DNA of 64,000 nucleotides. It comes from Owenia fusiformis (taxonomy: Eukaryota > Annelida > Polychaeta > Sabellida > Oweniidae). Under the pieces are notes generated by a model that did no database searches, was not told where the DNA came from, and saw nothing but the letters and a program-made list of their open reading frames with translations. The position numbers and the translations under genes are program-made. Within the stretch, counting starts at the first letter, position 1. Every line of letters begins with the position of its first letter. Location: contig CAIIXF020000001.1 of NCBI GenBank assembly GCA_903813345.2, positions 22,959,915 to 23,023,914 of the forward strand. Reading direction: 5' to 3'. Positions 37,501 to 50,500 of the stretch are shown in pieces.

Positions 37501-39948
37501 GGTAATCGTTTATTTAAAGATATTTGGCCTTCACTCTAAAGGTGAATTCTATGCCTTCTACTTGTGATCAGATAACTATTAAGGCTGTAAGAGAAACATC
37601 GCCATGTATTTTTAAAATATCCCATCCAACATTTTAGACTCTATTCTTTGATGCTGCTTTAACCCTAGTTTAAGTGCCCCATGTATAGCCACAAAACTTT
37701 GTGTAGGCAAGATCCACTACCTCAATCATCCCATTCTATAAATTCCATAATACTTCTATATATAAACATTCATATATCTGAAATGAGATGGAAATCAAAA
37801 GTATCAATACAAAAATACTCGTTTTTATAATTCTTTTAAAAGCTTTTTACAAAAAAACTAATTTTTATAATTCTTATAAAAGCTACAAAAATACTTTTTT
37901 ATAATTCTTATCTTAAAAAGCTACAAGAATACTTATTTTTATAATTCTCATAAAAGCTATAGAAAAAGTGATGAATAAAAGTTACTTATAATGTCTTAAT
38001 GTATTAAGTAGAGTCTGTTTCCCTTGTTGAATACATTAACGTCTACTATACTTAGCGACTCCGTTTTAACACTTTCAAAATGCTTTTAGGACATTCTGAA
38101 GAATTGTAATTCCATGTGCGCAGACTACCTATACCAACAAGACAAGCACTATGATGTTGTTTACGATACTGGAGATAAAGCGATACAATGTGGACGACAC
38201 AACGACATCTTCAAGCTGTGGCTAATGTGGAGAGCAAAGGTATTGAGACGGTTTGCCCACCTTAAACAATGCTTCTTTCGATATTACATCATTCTGATAC
38301 TCATCACATCTTTCTGTGTTCATCTAGAAAGAAGCTGATAGACACCTGTGATTTTACATGATGATATTACATAGTCTAGATACATCAGACTTGCACACAA
38401 GTGTGAGAAGGTGTTTAGGCAAGTAGTCGAGGGTTCACAGAGGCTTGTAGCTAGACTACTAGATGTGCAGTCATATTTTTGAACACCCTGAAGATGAAGG
38501 CTATGTATTATGGATATGTTTAAAGGCCCCATATAAAGTTTAAACCACATCGTAATAGTTAATAACTTTCACAGTCATGAAACATAATAGTAAATGTATG
38601 ATGAAAACCTTTTTTTTCAAACTTTGCATGGGGCCTTTAACAGAGGTATACAATTTTCAATCCAACCATGTTAAAGGATTTAAAGGATAATTTAAACGGG
38701 TTATCTGTCATTTTGATTAATTATGTGATGATTCTATTGTTTTAGGGCGATAAAGGACTTGAGTCTCAGATAAACAGAGTTTTTGAGCTTGCAAAGTAAG
38801 TAGACTTGAACAGGGTCTCCAGAAAAGATCGTCCCTTGATTAAACGCTATAATGACTTTCTAGACACTCTTAACTCACAGTATATAGGATTAGAATTATG
38901 ATCACATTATTGAAAAGTATAACTTGTAAGTATAAGATGCAATTTTGATAAATAACAGTGTTGTATATTCCATATTCTAATACAATTTCTTAAAATTATT
39001 AGGTATTTAACAGAAAAGATACGAGAAAGGCCTGGATTTATGATGGTGATGGATGAGGTACATTTTAAGATATATCATGGTTGTAGCCAGCCATGAGGCA
39101 GGCGAGACATTTGCCTCTCCAAAATTTGGTAGAAAACATTTATGTAACCTTTTTTCAATTGAAATCCTGTCAATGAAAAATGATAGTATCGTACAATGTA
39201 TATTACGTTTAACAATTTTACACCACTTTTTTCTCGCATTGCCCATTTCTTGATCCTTGTTACACCCCTGTATACTGGCGGACTTAAACGCAGTAATCAA
39301 TGAATTGTGGGTTGCATAATGCTCTAGTTTTCTTTATGCTTATAAAAACGAGGTCTTTAAACGAGCTCCTAGCCATTAAGTGTGATTAATAGTTATTTAT
39401 CAAATGGAAAGCTCTTTTGGTAGCATTTATTTCTGTAATAAGCACGAAATGAAGTGTGTTTTAATGTTTTCAGCCGGAATATACAAACGTATGCTTCTGG
39501 TATGTGCCATCAAAGATCCGGCATTTGGAACAAGGGAAAGAAAGGGATGACGAATTGTCCAAGGTAGGGCCGGATTGAAAATATTTTTCAGGATAATAAT
39601 TGTCTAAAGATTATTTTAGAAACGCAATTTTGGATAATCAAATGGGCTAGACGAGGCCAGACTCGACAGACGTGAACAAAGCATTGATCTTTTAGTAAAC
39701 GTAAGATTATTATCATGTCTACCTGAATTTCAATGCATTTACAATACCATTGCATTGATTGAACATACTTTCAGGTGGCTCCTCGTATAAAGTCGATGAT
39801 GATGGAAGGTGGATCTACGCTTGTGGGATACCAGCCACTAGGAAAGAAACCAAACTTTTTCAGAATGGTAATCAGCAATCCTGCAGCAACTAAGGAGGAC
39901 ATCGATTTTCTATTAGAGGAAGTTGAACGTTTGGGTGAAGAAATATAA
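22536..39948 (+). CDS. GAD: Glutamate decarboxylase (GAD), 14 exons per transcript, complete, with a duplicated exon 9
   Basis: GAD is a PLP enzyme that converts L-glutamate to GABA in GABAergic neurons. Exons: 22536-22812, 27808-28047, 31240-31330, 32099-32205, 32521-32636, 33218-33297, 33840-34011, 34880-34944, then either 35196-35274 (9a) or 37011-37089 (9b), then 38090-38239, 38746-38795, 39003-39057, 39474-39563, 39775-39948. All are GT-AG and phases chain to 1746 nt (581 aa plus TAA); human GAD67 is 594 aa. Family marks: [46 protein letters not shown] and NPHK (PLP lysine, residue 393). The catalytic loop reads [17 protein letters not shown], keeping the Tyr of the GAD loop where human cysteine sulfinate decarboxylase has Leu, so GAD is favoured over CSAD/GADL1. 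The ATG lies in TACCATGTCG. The N-terminal 92 residues are charged and unconserved. AATAAA occurs near 40809. Confidence 0.95.
22813..26044 (+). other. GAD intron 1, first part
   Basis: No exon was recognised. At about 23325-23440 a ~40-bp unit containing ATATCCTCCGCATATTG and TTCCGGAG is repeated about 2.5 times. At 24765-24825 a sequence beginning TGCCTAGGCCACATATGC and containing CATCGGCCGAT resembles half of the 140-bp MITE at 21236. At 24926-24965, GTCCTGTTACTTTTGGAACA recurs at 55268 and looks like a shared transposon end (GGAACACCCTG). Confidence 0.5.
26045..26741. mobile_element. Inverted-repeat MITE with a second palindromic element nested inside, GAD intron 1
   Basis: The outer ends AAAGGAGTGGTATCGATATG and CATATCGATACCAATCCTTT are inverted repeats, continuing with TTCTCTTAAACCAgT and its complement. 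A short copy of the same family (56472-56718) lacks the middle. That middle (about 26212-26526) is itself an imperfect palindrome with arms containing CTTTCCGAACCT, CTCAATATT and GGTTGATTT, centred near 26370. The simplest reading is one MITE inserted into another. Confidence 0.8.
27729..27775. repeat. Low-complexity C run and CA dinucleotides
   Basis: A C-rich stretch followed by CACACA lies just before the acceptor of GAD exon 2 (27808). It may serve as an extended pyrimidine-rich region. No other function is seen. Confidence 0.7.
28628..29135. mobile_element. MITE with AGCCCGGTATACACCAATGG ends and TAA target duplication
   Basis: The left terminus AGCCCGGTATACACCAATGG and the right terminus ending CCATTGGTGTATACCGGGCT are exact inverted repeats, flanked by TAA (28625-28627 and 29136-29138) as in PIF/Harbinger elements. 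The interior is made of many short units in both orientations, such as TGCCCCATCGAGTCCCA and TGGGACTCGATGGGGCA. A partial internal end at about 28786-28816 (CCCCATTGGTGTACATGTAT) suggests an earlier duplication. Long frames on both strands come from the repeat units. It lies in GAD intron 2. Confidence 0.85.
29186..29758. repeat. 101-bp tandem repeat, about 5.5 copies, GAD intron 2
   Basis: The unit includes AATATTTTCTGATTGTAAAA, GAATTGCTATGATGGTGATG, TTCAGAAGAGAGAAATCCGA and CAGACCCTTCTCGATTTCCA. One copy (about 29391-29470) lacks some 22 bp. Copies are almost identical, so the expansion is recent. The open frame through it has no domain. Confidence 0.85.
31345..31800. repeat. ~25-bp minisatellite at the start of GAD intron 3
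   Basis: Units of the form GCGAACGTATATGTTACAAC plus ATAAT or ATGTT occur about 18 times with variation. The array begins almost directly after the donor of exon 3 (31331). Length would be expected to vary between individuals. Confidence 0.85.
32060..32098 (+). repeat. Partial duplicate of the GAD exon 4 start
   Basis: Directly upstream of exon 4, the sequence ATGTTCGCGTATGAGATTGC can be read as [10 protein letters not shown], a close match to the first residues of exon 4 (F-T-Y-E-V-A-P-V-F). No AG precedes this copy, and it runs straight into the real acceptor TTGTTAG at 32098. It is a relic of a tandem exon duplication or of the old exon end. Confidence 0.65.
35196..35274 (+). CDS. GAD: GAD exon 9a, PLP-lysine exon, first alternative
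   Basis: This 79-nt exon encodes [10 protein letters not shown] followed by [16 protein letters not shown]; the Lys of NPHK forms the Schiff base with PLP. Acceptor CATTTCTTTAG|A and donor AAG|GTATCT are good. It joins exon 8 (ending AG) in frame. It differs from exon 9b at 5 of 26 residues. Its Lys-Glu-Lys end resembles vertebrate GAD. Confidence 0.92.
35330..35790. repeat. Degenerate CACCATTACAC-rich tandem repeat, between exons 9a and 9b
   Basis: Irregular units of about 14-24 bp built from TGTCACCATTACACA and ACATGTCACC repeat some 20 times. Overlapping frames rich in His, Thr and Tyr result; none is supported as a gene. Confidence 0.75.
37011..37089 (+). CDS. GAD: GAD exon 9b, PLP-lysine exon, second alternative
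   Basis: Also 79 nt, this exon encodes [10 protein letters not shown] followed by [16 protein letters not shown]. The acceptor CTCTAAG|G has a weaker pyrimidine tract than that of 9a; the donor is AAG|GTAAAA. It joins exon 8 and exon 10 in frame exactly as 9a does. The start A-D-S resembles the CSAD side of the family. No stop or frameshift is present, so it is not a dead copy. Confidence 0.92.
37800..37965. repeat. ~45-bp AT-rich tandem repeat, 3-4 copies, GAD intron 9
   Basis: Units contain TTTTTATAATTCTTATAAAA and GCTACAAAAATACT. They lie about 125 bp before exon 10. Confidence 0.7.
38524..38636. mobile_element. 113-bp MITE with TTAA target duplication, GAD intron 10
   Basis: AGGCCCCATATAAAGTTT on the left pairs with AAACTTTGCATGGGGCCT on the right. 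TTAA flanks both sides (38520-38523 and 38637-38640), as with piggyBac-type insertion. A decayed half copy is at about 34026-34066 (AAGGCCACATATAAGTTTAA). Confidence 0.8.
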
Positions 39949-42900
39949 GGCGATGATTCTGAATAAGCGGTGTCAGAGTAGATCAGACACGTGACATATT
40001 GTTTTTAAGCTTACATGATTGGATGAGGATATATTGCGTTTGAGTAGATCGGACAATGCAAGTGACATCTCCTATTACATGATTGGATGAGGAACTGCTG
40101 AATCAGATTAGATCTGATCATGTGACATTTAGTACGTTCGAAAGGTTCCGAATTTGCTGTGTCAGAATATATCGGATCACGTATAAATTGTATATCGTCA
40201 TTACCGTAGTTTTTGCAGAGATATATAGGGTTTGTTCCGAATCTTCTTTTTCAGAGTAGATCAGATCACGTTAAATATAATAGTTATAATTATGGTTGGG
40301 TGAATCGATGTTTCCTATTCAAGGGGTTGTCTAATACCCGGGACTTATTTTTGTGTACCAAACGAGACAAAACGACATCCGGGGCTTAGTATCTCCCTCA
40401 TTAGACTTGTTCCTATTGGTCGATAGATTGGTCGTATTACGTTCTCCCTTGGATTATCTAAGATGTAGATCAAACCTTGATCTTGATTCGAAAACTTCTA
40501 AGTTCAGATCATGTCAAGTGACGATACAACTATATTCAACTATATGCAGACACCAGTATAGTGCAGTAGACAATACTAAGTACATATTGTATATATATAG
40601 TGTTATTTAAACAAAATATATAAATGAATATGAATATAATATGTGTTGAGCACGAAATTCATGTTTGTGAAGGTTGCCTTTGGGATGAGCTCTATGCCAT
40701 TTAGACCAAAGACTATTTGTAAATGTGAGAAATATATATCTAAATTATTTTTTGTTTATTTTGCAACGGAAGTAATATTTGAAATTTGACATGCCAAACA
40801 TGCCAAAGAATAAAGTATGTAATGCAATGTAATATCTATAACACTGATCTACACTCTCCTCCATAAGTTTGGTAATCCCGATTCCTCTATTAATTCAAAC
40901 TTACACAGGGGAGTGTATTGTATATCTATTATGCATTCGAATCATTTGAACTGGTTAAACTACATACTTATCCATAGTGTAGGTGCAATAGAAATACTGT
41001 ACTATAACCTTTCTCATTTAAAGTCCGAACGTGTTTTTTCTTTTTTTGAAAGCGGCATAACAAATAAGCAGATGTTTAGAGGGAATGCCAGATTCATTAT
41101 ATATTGCAGTAATAATTAACGTTAATTAGAATACATGTTGGAATATGAGATAAAATAGAATAAAGAAATTAGATGAAACATACATTTATTTCTGTTTTAT
41201 CAGTATGTAGAATTTTTTTCTATATTCTCAGGCCCAATTGTTTACAAATCAATAACAATATACGTACATAATTCCAAAACACATTATATACTTGTTCTGG
41301 ATTCATTACAATTGCATAAAGATTGTAAATCAATTAATTTCAAAACTCAAATTAGCCACTTCAAAAACTGGTGTCCAGGTGAATGGCAAGTTCATACTTC
41401 AAAACAAAGGACAATATATTTAAAGCTGGGCTGTATAGGGTGACTCAAAAGTCGTTACCCTCTACTTTTGGAATACCTTTCTCAATTATGATGGACTTTT
41501 CGTGAATGATTTTGCGTAGGTAGAGTGTTCAATGCATGAAACGTTTGTGTATTTACATAGCATTCATGATTTGTAGATATGAATATATCATGTTTTCTGA
41601 GGAGGTATGCCCTGACGCCAAATCACTCAAAAATGTTTGTGTTTCTTATTTAACTAATAACCAAATCAGTACATCATATTTCGCAACATGAATTTAGAAA
41701 ACTGGGTAGATGTGACATATATTGATAATGTAACCAGCTGAATGTACCAAAAGCCATCCAGAAATTACTTAAATAATGGCGAAGATAGATATCCCAATTT
41801 TAAGCATACTTGAAGGGAACACCCAATCACTCTAAATTTAAAATCATAGATGCAATAGAAGTACATTCTGATACTCAAACCATCTTTCTGTTTCACTTGA
41901 AACATCTCAGGGCTGAGAAGAAATGAGATGTCATGGGTTGTTTTCTCCATCTCCACAAAAAATGTAACTAAGATTCCATCATAACCTAGAGTGTAATACC
42001 TCTCCCCCCGCCCCCCCAAAAAAAGAAGTTGAGCAACCTTTGGATAAATTGTTTTCTCCATCTCCACAAAAATGTAACTAAGATTCCATCATAACCTAGA
42101 GTGTAATACCCCCACCGCCCCCCCCAAAAAAAAAGAATTTGAGCAACCTAGATTTGAATTTCCTCCTCGACAACATTAATGTGATAACTTCTTTTTGAAA
42201 ATGTCAATATAAAGTTTTCAGAATGTGATCTAACAGAGTTACTTGAAGGCAGAATCAGTTCTATAGGGGGTAACATAATTGCATGCTTCGTGTGCAATTG
42301 ATCTACTAGCAGTATATTCCTAACGATATCAAATATAATATCTCCCAAAATCCGCGATATGTTATAAATTGATGGTAAGGTTATTTGAGATTCAAAGTGC
42401 AAAAATGGGAACATTTTTTAAATTCTCCCGAAAGATAAATTTGATAGCCACGTTTATAAAAAAGAATACAATTATTGTAAGGATCTGTAGTTTTCTTAAA
42501 GTAAAGTATGTATATTTTTAAAACAGACTTGACAATGTGATATGAGCTAAAAATATTCTAAAACTGAAACAATATTTTGTTACGGTTACTTGCTAGATTT
42601 GATACTCCCTTTAAGCTCCCATCTTGGAACCTTAAATTCAATATGGCAGCTCCCCGTATATTTATCCCATTTTCAAGATGCCAAAAACATGTTATATCAA
42701 TAGTCAATGCAAGCTTTTTGAAATTGGAATAACCCATAATTAGTGTACAAACTCACTAAATGGTCCGATTACATTTCCGCATTTAAGTTACTCTTGGTCG
42801 TTTGGTAAAGAAAAAAAGGAATTGACGTTTTGGTAACCAGTAATAAAAAATGAAAGGACTGTGGAATGTGTAATTAAATATATAATTTATATGAACGAAA

Positions 42901-43560
42901 TACACTCCTTGAAGATACCTACATTGAACATTGTACATTTACAGTTCGAACCCAGGACCTAACTATTCAGGTGTTTTCGTTGTTCGATGTAAACATGACG
43001 TCCCCATCGGCGTGTGAATCTCAACTTTTAAGCTTGCTGTTGATTTAGATCATTCCTTAACTCATAAACAAATTCATTAGCATTAAAACAAACATTAAAA
43101 GATGAAGGTTAAAAGTGACGGAAAGGCAAATGTATTAATCCTTAAATCTACCATCCCATTTGGCAAATATAATACGGGCTGTTCGGAAGCAAGAATCGGA
43201 AAGATCTTATAAGATATATTAACATGAACATGTTGGTTAGATAGTTTGCTTGACAAAAACATTTTACGAGGATTTAAGAATTAAACCTCAGTGTTAAATA
43301 TAAAGTTAAATTCAAATAACTACATTTTCCTTAGGTCATCCTCTGAAGTCAATCTGGATCATTGACTCCTGGGATATTTTGGTTATGACATGTACGTGTT
43401 ACAAAACCAACGATCGCGTCATCTATTTTATTAGGGATTAAAAGAGAATTAAATATAAATCAGTTATAAATCTATCTGAACAGAAAACCTACATTCCGTC
43501 CAACATCAACAAAACAGCCAATCAGCGCCGTATCATACGTATGGACAAGATTTTAGTGTC
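39949..43560. other. Intergenic, GAD 3' flank
   Basis: It contains the GAD 3' UTR, with an AATAAA near 40809 and another near 41159. At 41937-42150 a ~112-bp segment beginning TTTTCTCCATCTCCACAAAA and ending in a C/A run is tandemly duplicated. Nothing else with gene character was found on either strand. Confidence 0.55.
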
Positions 43561-43711
43561 TTAAAATTTATAATTAGGCAAGGAAGGTCTTGTTCTGGAC
43601 AGTTTCAATCATTACTTGGACAGTGACACACACACTTACAGAATTAGTTTTTAGAGTCCGATTCAAACTAGAACAGAAGGACGAACAGACGATCACATAA
43701 CTTTGGTGAAG
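43560..43711 (+). promoter_or_regulatory. Possible promoter and non-coding first exon of the MAM-TSP1-VWA gene
   Basis: TTATAATTAGG at about 43567 resembles a TATA box. A stretch that ends GGTGAAG|GTAAGTG at 43711-43712 has a strong donor, and an acceptor-like TTATTAAG lies at 44113-44120 just before the ATG at 44129. This would be a 5' UTR exon. It rests on sequence pattern only. Confidence 0.35.
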
Positions 43712-44128
43712 GTAAGTGTAGTATAACAATTAACTAATGACATAATAATGTGAATAGTTTTTCTCCTAAAATTGAGGAATGTCAAGTGTTCGACTACACT
43801 GAACAACACATTTACCCGAATATATTGGTGTTATTCAGCGTTTTCAAAATTTCAACCCTCACAACGAAGAGCTGTAGATAACTGTATCGGCTAGTGTAAC
43901 GACATTTTAAAATGGCACAAAAGCTGAGAAACCTTTCAAGTGCATGCATTGTTAGCTAGTTTTCATTTAACTAGAAGAAGTCATATTATTAAAAAATAGG
44001 TCCCTTGTCTAAATATAGAAATTATATCAAAAAACATATTTTCGAAACAGTGTATTCACTTTTTATTACACGAAAAATGAGTTCCTGCCTTCATTTACCA
44101 ATATTTCTATACGTTATTAAGGAGGGGA

Positions 44129-47100
44129 ATGGAGCTGTCTACACGGTGTAAATGGCCCGTGGCCCTGTGCTGGCTCTATCTTGTCATGGCAGCGCAAGTA
44201 CACGGTAAAAACTCTTTACTAAAAATTAAACAGAAATAAAACTTGTAAATCCAGAAGGTCACATTTTCTTGCATATATATCTAAAATTAATATGTAATCA
44301 GTACAACCAAATGATTCTCTTAATTCTGTGATGAAATTAATTCATTTAACAAAAATATGAAATATTGTTGTGAGCTGCAATTTAAACGCGATTGACGGTT
44401 TTTGATATCATATTCAAGTTATACATACGCACCACAATCGCATTTACTTTTGCCTAGGGACACAATACGATATCTGGAGCTGTGATATCAATCCTTTGGT
44501 GACGACTTGCTTCAATGACAGCTTTGCAATGAGTACGTCTTCTAGTGTGGAGTGGACACTGGGTAAAAGAGGAACACCATCTTCGGGCACTGGTCCGCAA
44601 TCAGCAGCGACATATGGTATGTTAAAATCAATCTTCCTCCTACCACACCTTCACCAAAATTCATACATTTCAATGTATAACTGCAGATCTACTGAAAATA
44701 ATGCTGACTTAATATAATTGATAACTTGGATATTTTTAATATCCATCATATTCACAAGACATCAATGTTTCAGTTTGCTTTTTATTGTATAAAACGTGGA
44801 ATGGAAATGGTATAACCTGAAAATCTCATTTAATCGTTACAGCTGACGGCATGGTATTCCTCGAGGCATCGGGAGGGCAAGAGCAGAGTGCTACTCTTAC
44901 CATGTCAGCACCAACAGCTACAACACCACAACCTATGTCCGCATACGACCAAGGATGCCATATTGGTTTCACGTACGCATATTACTGATGCTACTTCGGA
45001 GGAAGCGAAGGAAATGCCCCAGGGTCCATACTTAATTAGTACTGATGAAAATGCTGTAACTTTTTTGTTTTTCATATATCTTTCTAATTTTTTCAGTGTG
45101 CATTGTTGAGTATTATACTAATGTACTGTGAAAGTTACAGGAATGTGCTCCAACAAGAAGGTGGTGCTGGGTTTAGCCAAAGTTGGTTATTGGTGGATCG
45201 GGTTTGCACGAAAAAAGTCTCAAAATGACCAACTTAAAATGTGAATATTGCTCCTCAGTCGATTGCTTGTGCATCCCCTTATCACACTTCATTGTCATCT
45301 CTAAATCATAATGAATTATATGGTGTGTGCAACCAACACTTGAATCAGTCATTTTTCTGATAGGAATTTATCCAATATATTTTTATTGTATCAATCTGAC
45401 TATGGGAAGTTACAGCTTTTAGTCACCCCTGTCTGGGTTCATCTCCAACTGATTTTCTCCCTCTTTGAAATAGTTGTACCTACGATATATGCCAGGGGTA
45501 GATACATTGTCCTTCCATTAGCTTCATGAATGTCCTTTTTTGTATCCTGTTTTGATTTATCTAGGAGTATATAGAACTTGGTTCTGCTTCTAATTTGATG
45601 CTGAATATTATTGATACTCTCTTCAGAAGTCCATGTGGTGTAATTTCTCCATGAAGTCATCTGATCTTAAAATGCCCTGTGATATTGGTTCACCGTGAAA
45701 TGTAATTGTATTCTTATAAATTGCTCTGTGATGTCATTTCCACCTTGCAGTTTGCTCTTTGAAGTCATCAATATGTGCTGCCTTAGTATTAGTGTGTATT
45801 TATCAACTGTCGTAAAATTATGTTTGAAAATGTTCACATTTTAGGTCGGTTATTTTGAAAGAATTTCGTGCAGACCTGAACCACGACGAACCACCTTAGG
45901 CTCCACCCAGTACCACCTTTCTGTTAGAGTACATTCTTGTAACTATCACTGAACATCAGTACAATGCTCAACAAAGTTAATTAGAAATGTAAAAAACTAA
46001 AAAAAAGTTACAGCATTTTTATTACTACTTATTGAACACCCTGTAGATAAACTTATCTACATTTAGAGGTTTATCTTTATATGGAGTTTCACCTACGAAC
46101 CCTGGGATATTTCCTCCTCTTTTGGGAGGGATGCATTACTGTAAAGAACCTATGAAATGAAATATTGTCTAAATGAAGTCTTACCTCATGAATGTGTACC
46201 CCCCCCCCCCTGTGTACTTCACCTTGCTTGTTGTGTTGGGAAGGTGAAGTAGACAGGGTACATAGTCTTGAGGCATGACTACTCAGAATGTAGGTACTAA
46301 TTGATTAAATATCATATATATTTCAGATACCATTGCTATTCAGCTAAGGACGTTCACTATAACCGTGATAAGGATTTTGGTAGACTTGAGGTGACAGTCG
46401 GAGCAGGATCACCTGTCATATTTTGCAATGGTTAGTTAAGTTATTTATAAAAAAAGATATATATGCACTTATTACACGTACAGTTTCGCAAGTGTTTGGT
46501 TAGGTATCATGAATGAGTACTGACATTGAATGCAATTAATTGATATCAAAATCATATTGAGTTTTCCAAATCTAAGGATAACGTTTAAAGATGGCGTCCG
46601 ATAACGCATTCTTGGAGGATGTGATCAACAGATGCTGTCATCTTTATGACAGCTTGAGAAAAATCAAGTCTTCCCCCCCCCCGTGTCACATGTTACTCCT
46701 GTACTCCTAAATGAGTTCATATCATCATCGAAATCATTTTAAGACCACCATCTTTGCCATAATTCTTCATCAGATTTTCGAATTTCAAAAGTTACCCTTC
46801 ATATGAATTTCTTTTTAGACTACACAGACCTAGACCTAAACTGGCAGCAGGGCTCAGTCAGCTATACTCCAGGCAGTGGTAGCAATGTCGTATTCGAGGG
46901 TTTTACCGGACAAGGTTTCGAAGGAGATGTGTGCATAAACAACGTCCGACTGTACTGTGAAGGTCAGTAGTAATTTGCATGTCTTCTTTTACATCTAGAT
47001 TTTTGTGTTTCACCAATTCACCGGTCCAATATTGAGTTTATTTTGATTGCCATTGATGAGTTTAAAAACAATCAGCATTAAACTATGCTGCTTTAGTGCA

Positions 47101-47532
47101 TCATTATAATTCCATTAGATTCTGTGGTGACAACTACGCTAGGCCCTACAACAACAACAACTGCGCCCGTAACGACCACCATACCAGCGCCAACCGGATG
47201 GAGTGCATGGTCAGAGATATGTAAGGATGCCAGTGGAAATGTTCTCGATTGTGGAGTCCAAGGTTTTGGGTATGAATGACTTAGTGAATCGATTTGGTAC
47301 CTTCGTTAATTAAAATTAATTGACCTTTGATACATATGCTCGCAAATTATTGTTTTGCGAACTCTAATAATTGCTACTTGCTGCTGTTCAAATCTATAAG
47401 TTGTACATCTGCCCCAGTCCCAGTCACCCCAGGCTTTTCCTTATTAAACAACTGTGTGTGAGCTAGATGGCTCTTAGAGATTTTAATTAAAGGTAGATAT
47501 TCCTTGCAATTCCATAACCCCAACCCCCCCCC

Positions 47533-47585
<53 letters not shown>

Positions 47586-50500
47586 TTTTTAGCTTATTAT
47601 TGCTTGTGTTGTAGCACATACAATCAGGTGTGTGAGACATCAACATGCACAAAGGCAACGACACAATATGTCTTGAACGACATCTTTGAGGAATACAGAG
47701 GAACGACATGTTGGGGAAAATGCAGTAAGTTTCTTTGGCGCTTGGTTGTTCCTTCTTTACAACTCAACACTTCCTCCCAAGAAAAAGTGTATATCAATAC
47801 TTCTCATTTTGATTTTGCCTTTTACAAACAAACATTCAGAATTAAAAACATGAAAAAAAGTAAATTAAGAAAAAGACTAGAAGCTAGTCTTCATACCATT
47901 GTAGAAATATATACATATTGTGAAAATATCGGAACAAAACAATATGATACAATACGTTTAACTATTGTTTTGTAACGAAGAGCTCAAAATATATCTTCAT
48001 ATTTAATCTTCTAGCAAGCGCTGGACAATGGAACGCGTGGGGAAATTTTGGTGCATGCTCAACTACATGTGGTAGTGGTACCTACTGGAGATATCGTACG
48101 TGCGCACGAACATCGAGCCAGTCAGCCTGTGTTGGTAAGACAATATGGCCGGAGTCAATATTGGGGTGGAGGTTTGGGTCAAATGCTCATACAAAAGCAG
48201 CCATGTTAAATCCGGATAGAATTGTGAACTTTTATGCCTACATCAAAATATTGAGTCGTAACCGCTTGGTACACTTCATAGCCATTCAGGCCGGGTCACC
48301 TCTCTATATTTCCTATATTGAAAATCCAGGTGTTTAATAAATTGTGTTTATATCATAATGGGCTTGTTCTTGTAGGCTACGATACTGAGAGTCAGAACTG
48401 TAACACAGATGCTTGTCCTCCCGCTCCCGCTGGCTGTTCTTACAATGGCTGGTCCAGTTGGTCGACCTGTTCGGCAACCTGTGGACCTGGAACAAGAACA
48501 GCAACACGCACTGATCCCAAAGATCTTATCAACTGTGTAGAAACCCGTAATGAGGCCTGTACTGTCCAGGCGTGTTGGCGTGAGTTTCGTTCAAATCTTT
48601 TTGGCCAGTTTGCTGCACATTTGTATATTTCTGTTTGAAGTCCAACAACAGTAAAAGCTATTTAAGACTGCCAAAGGTTGCCCTAAAAAGTTTATTCGTT
48701 TTCTTCAAATCTAGTGGTATTGTTTATCTGTTAAATTAAACTTGTATCTAGCGTGTCAATATGCTTATTACCATTACTTATGGAGCACCAGGTAGTTCAT
48801 TAAATTCCGACCTTATGTCATTTAAGACTTCAACTGAGTGTCTAAAACCCTTAAGAGGGGTGTATTTGGTCTCAACTATAGCTCGTTTTATCATTTGTAG
48901 AACATGGAGGTTGGAACGATTGGGGTCTGTGGACTGGAACATGCGTTACCTGTGGAACACCCAATACTCTGACGCGACAAAGGGCATGTGATAACCCAGT
49001 ACCGATCGGGACAGGAAGATACTGTCTTGGGTCCAGTGAAGAAGTTCAGAATTGCCCCTACATGGGACAATGTCCTGGTATGTAAAAATCTATAACACAG
49101 TAGATTTTAACTAAATTTTCATATGAATGGGCTTGGGTGATGGCATTACCCCAGTCAATTACGGATTAGTCCATTAGTCCATTAACCCTATAACATTCTT
49201 CTAGAATTTGTCCTTAATATTGTCGCGCCTGGGCCGATTCGCCGAGCACCCTGTATACTGGGGAAAGGCCTGGGACGACGAAAAGGGATCTTTGGAGGTG
49301 TTTCAAGGGTGTCGACCTGGTTTGGTGGTACGACAGTTACCAATAGAAGATGGCTCCACAAAACAATTATGAACAGGGTTTTTATAATCTATTCTAACAT
49401 AAGTTTTTACAATATAATAACAAAATGTCCATATAATATACAAGTTTCTCTTCAAGAGTCGTCTCTGCTCTGGAGCTTGTTTAACACTAAGAGTCACTGC
49501 GTCTCTCTATATTCTCCTCCTGTAGTTTGTTCAGCTCTAGGAGTCACTACGTCTCTTAATCTTCTGTATGGAGTTTGTTCAGCTTAAGGAGCAACCTCAG
49601 CTCCGGGAGTCACTTCGTCTCTGGGGAAACCACGCAAACTCTCTCTCTTGGAAGAGTACCAGCCTCTAGAGCACTCTCTGCTTGGGAGTCGCCACTTCTC
49701 GATAAAAACCTCTGCTCTTGGACGATTCACACGCTCGGAGTATCTCAGCTCGGAGTCGTCTCGTCTCAAGAGAAATCAACGCAAACTCTGTGTCTCTTGG
49801 AGCACCTCAGTTCCGGTAGTGTAACTTTGGCTCAGACACAAACTCTGTCTCTGGAAGGGGTCCAGGCTCTGGAGCAACCTCTGCTCGGGAGTCGCCACTT
49901 CTCGGGAAAAACCCTCTGCTCTTGAACAAGATTCACACGCTCGGAGTATCTTAGCTCGGAGTCGTCTCGTCTTAAGAGAACAATGCAAACTCTGTGTCTC
50001 TTGGAGCACCTCAGTTCCGGTAGTGTAACTTTGGCTCAGACACAAACTCTGTCTCTGGAAGGGGTCCAGGCTCTGGAGCAACCTCTGCTCGGGAGTCGCC
50101 ACTTCTCGGGAAAAACCTCTGCTCTTGAACGAGATCCACACGCTCGGAGTATCTTCAATTGGAGTCCTCTCGTCTCTATAAAACTGTCTCGTGGAAGGGG
50201 TCCAGGCTCCGGGAGTATCTTCTGCTCGGGGAGTCGCCACTTCACAGGAGAAACCTCGTCACCCTCTACAGAGAAATAACACCTCTGGAATGTCAATCAG
50301 ATGGTGAGATTAGACCAGAGCTGCTACTTCTCGATCTCAGAGTACCTTAGTTCCGGTGGAGTAACCTTGGCTCCAATGGAATAAACCTTGCAACACAGAA
50401 ATACCTTGGTTCCAGTAGTGTAACCTCAGTATCTAACTTCTGGAGGAGTCAAATCACCTCGGAGGGTACATCAAGTTCAGCAACTTGTATCAATTTCGGA

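Noticed and set aside
22536-39948. Cysteine sulfinate decarboxylase or GADL1 instead of GAD
   Set aside because: The exon 10 loop [17 protein letters not shown], the FHHPHQL block and the C-terminal [12 protein letters not shown] are of GAD type. A tree would settle it; a placement within CSAD/GADL1 would overturn this call.
42950-42975. GTTCGAACCC, like a tRNA B box
   Set aside because: No A box or cloverleaf can be formed upstream; treated as chance.
49575-50350. Overlapping frames of 60-154 codons on both strands
   Set aside because: They lie in the ~200-bp repeats of the LTR-like block, change frame between copies and have no recognisable domain.
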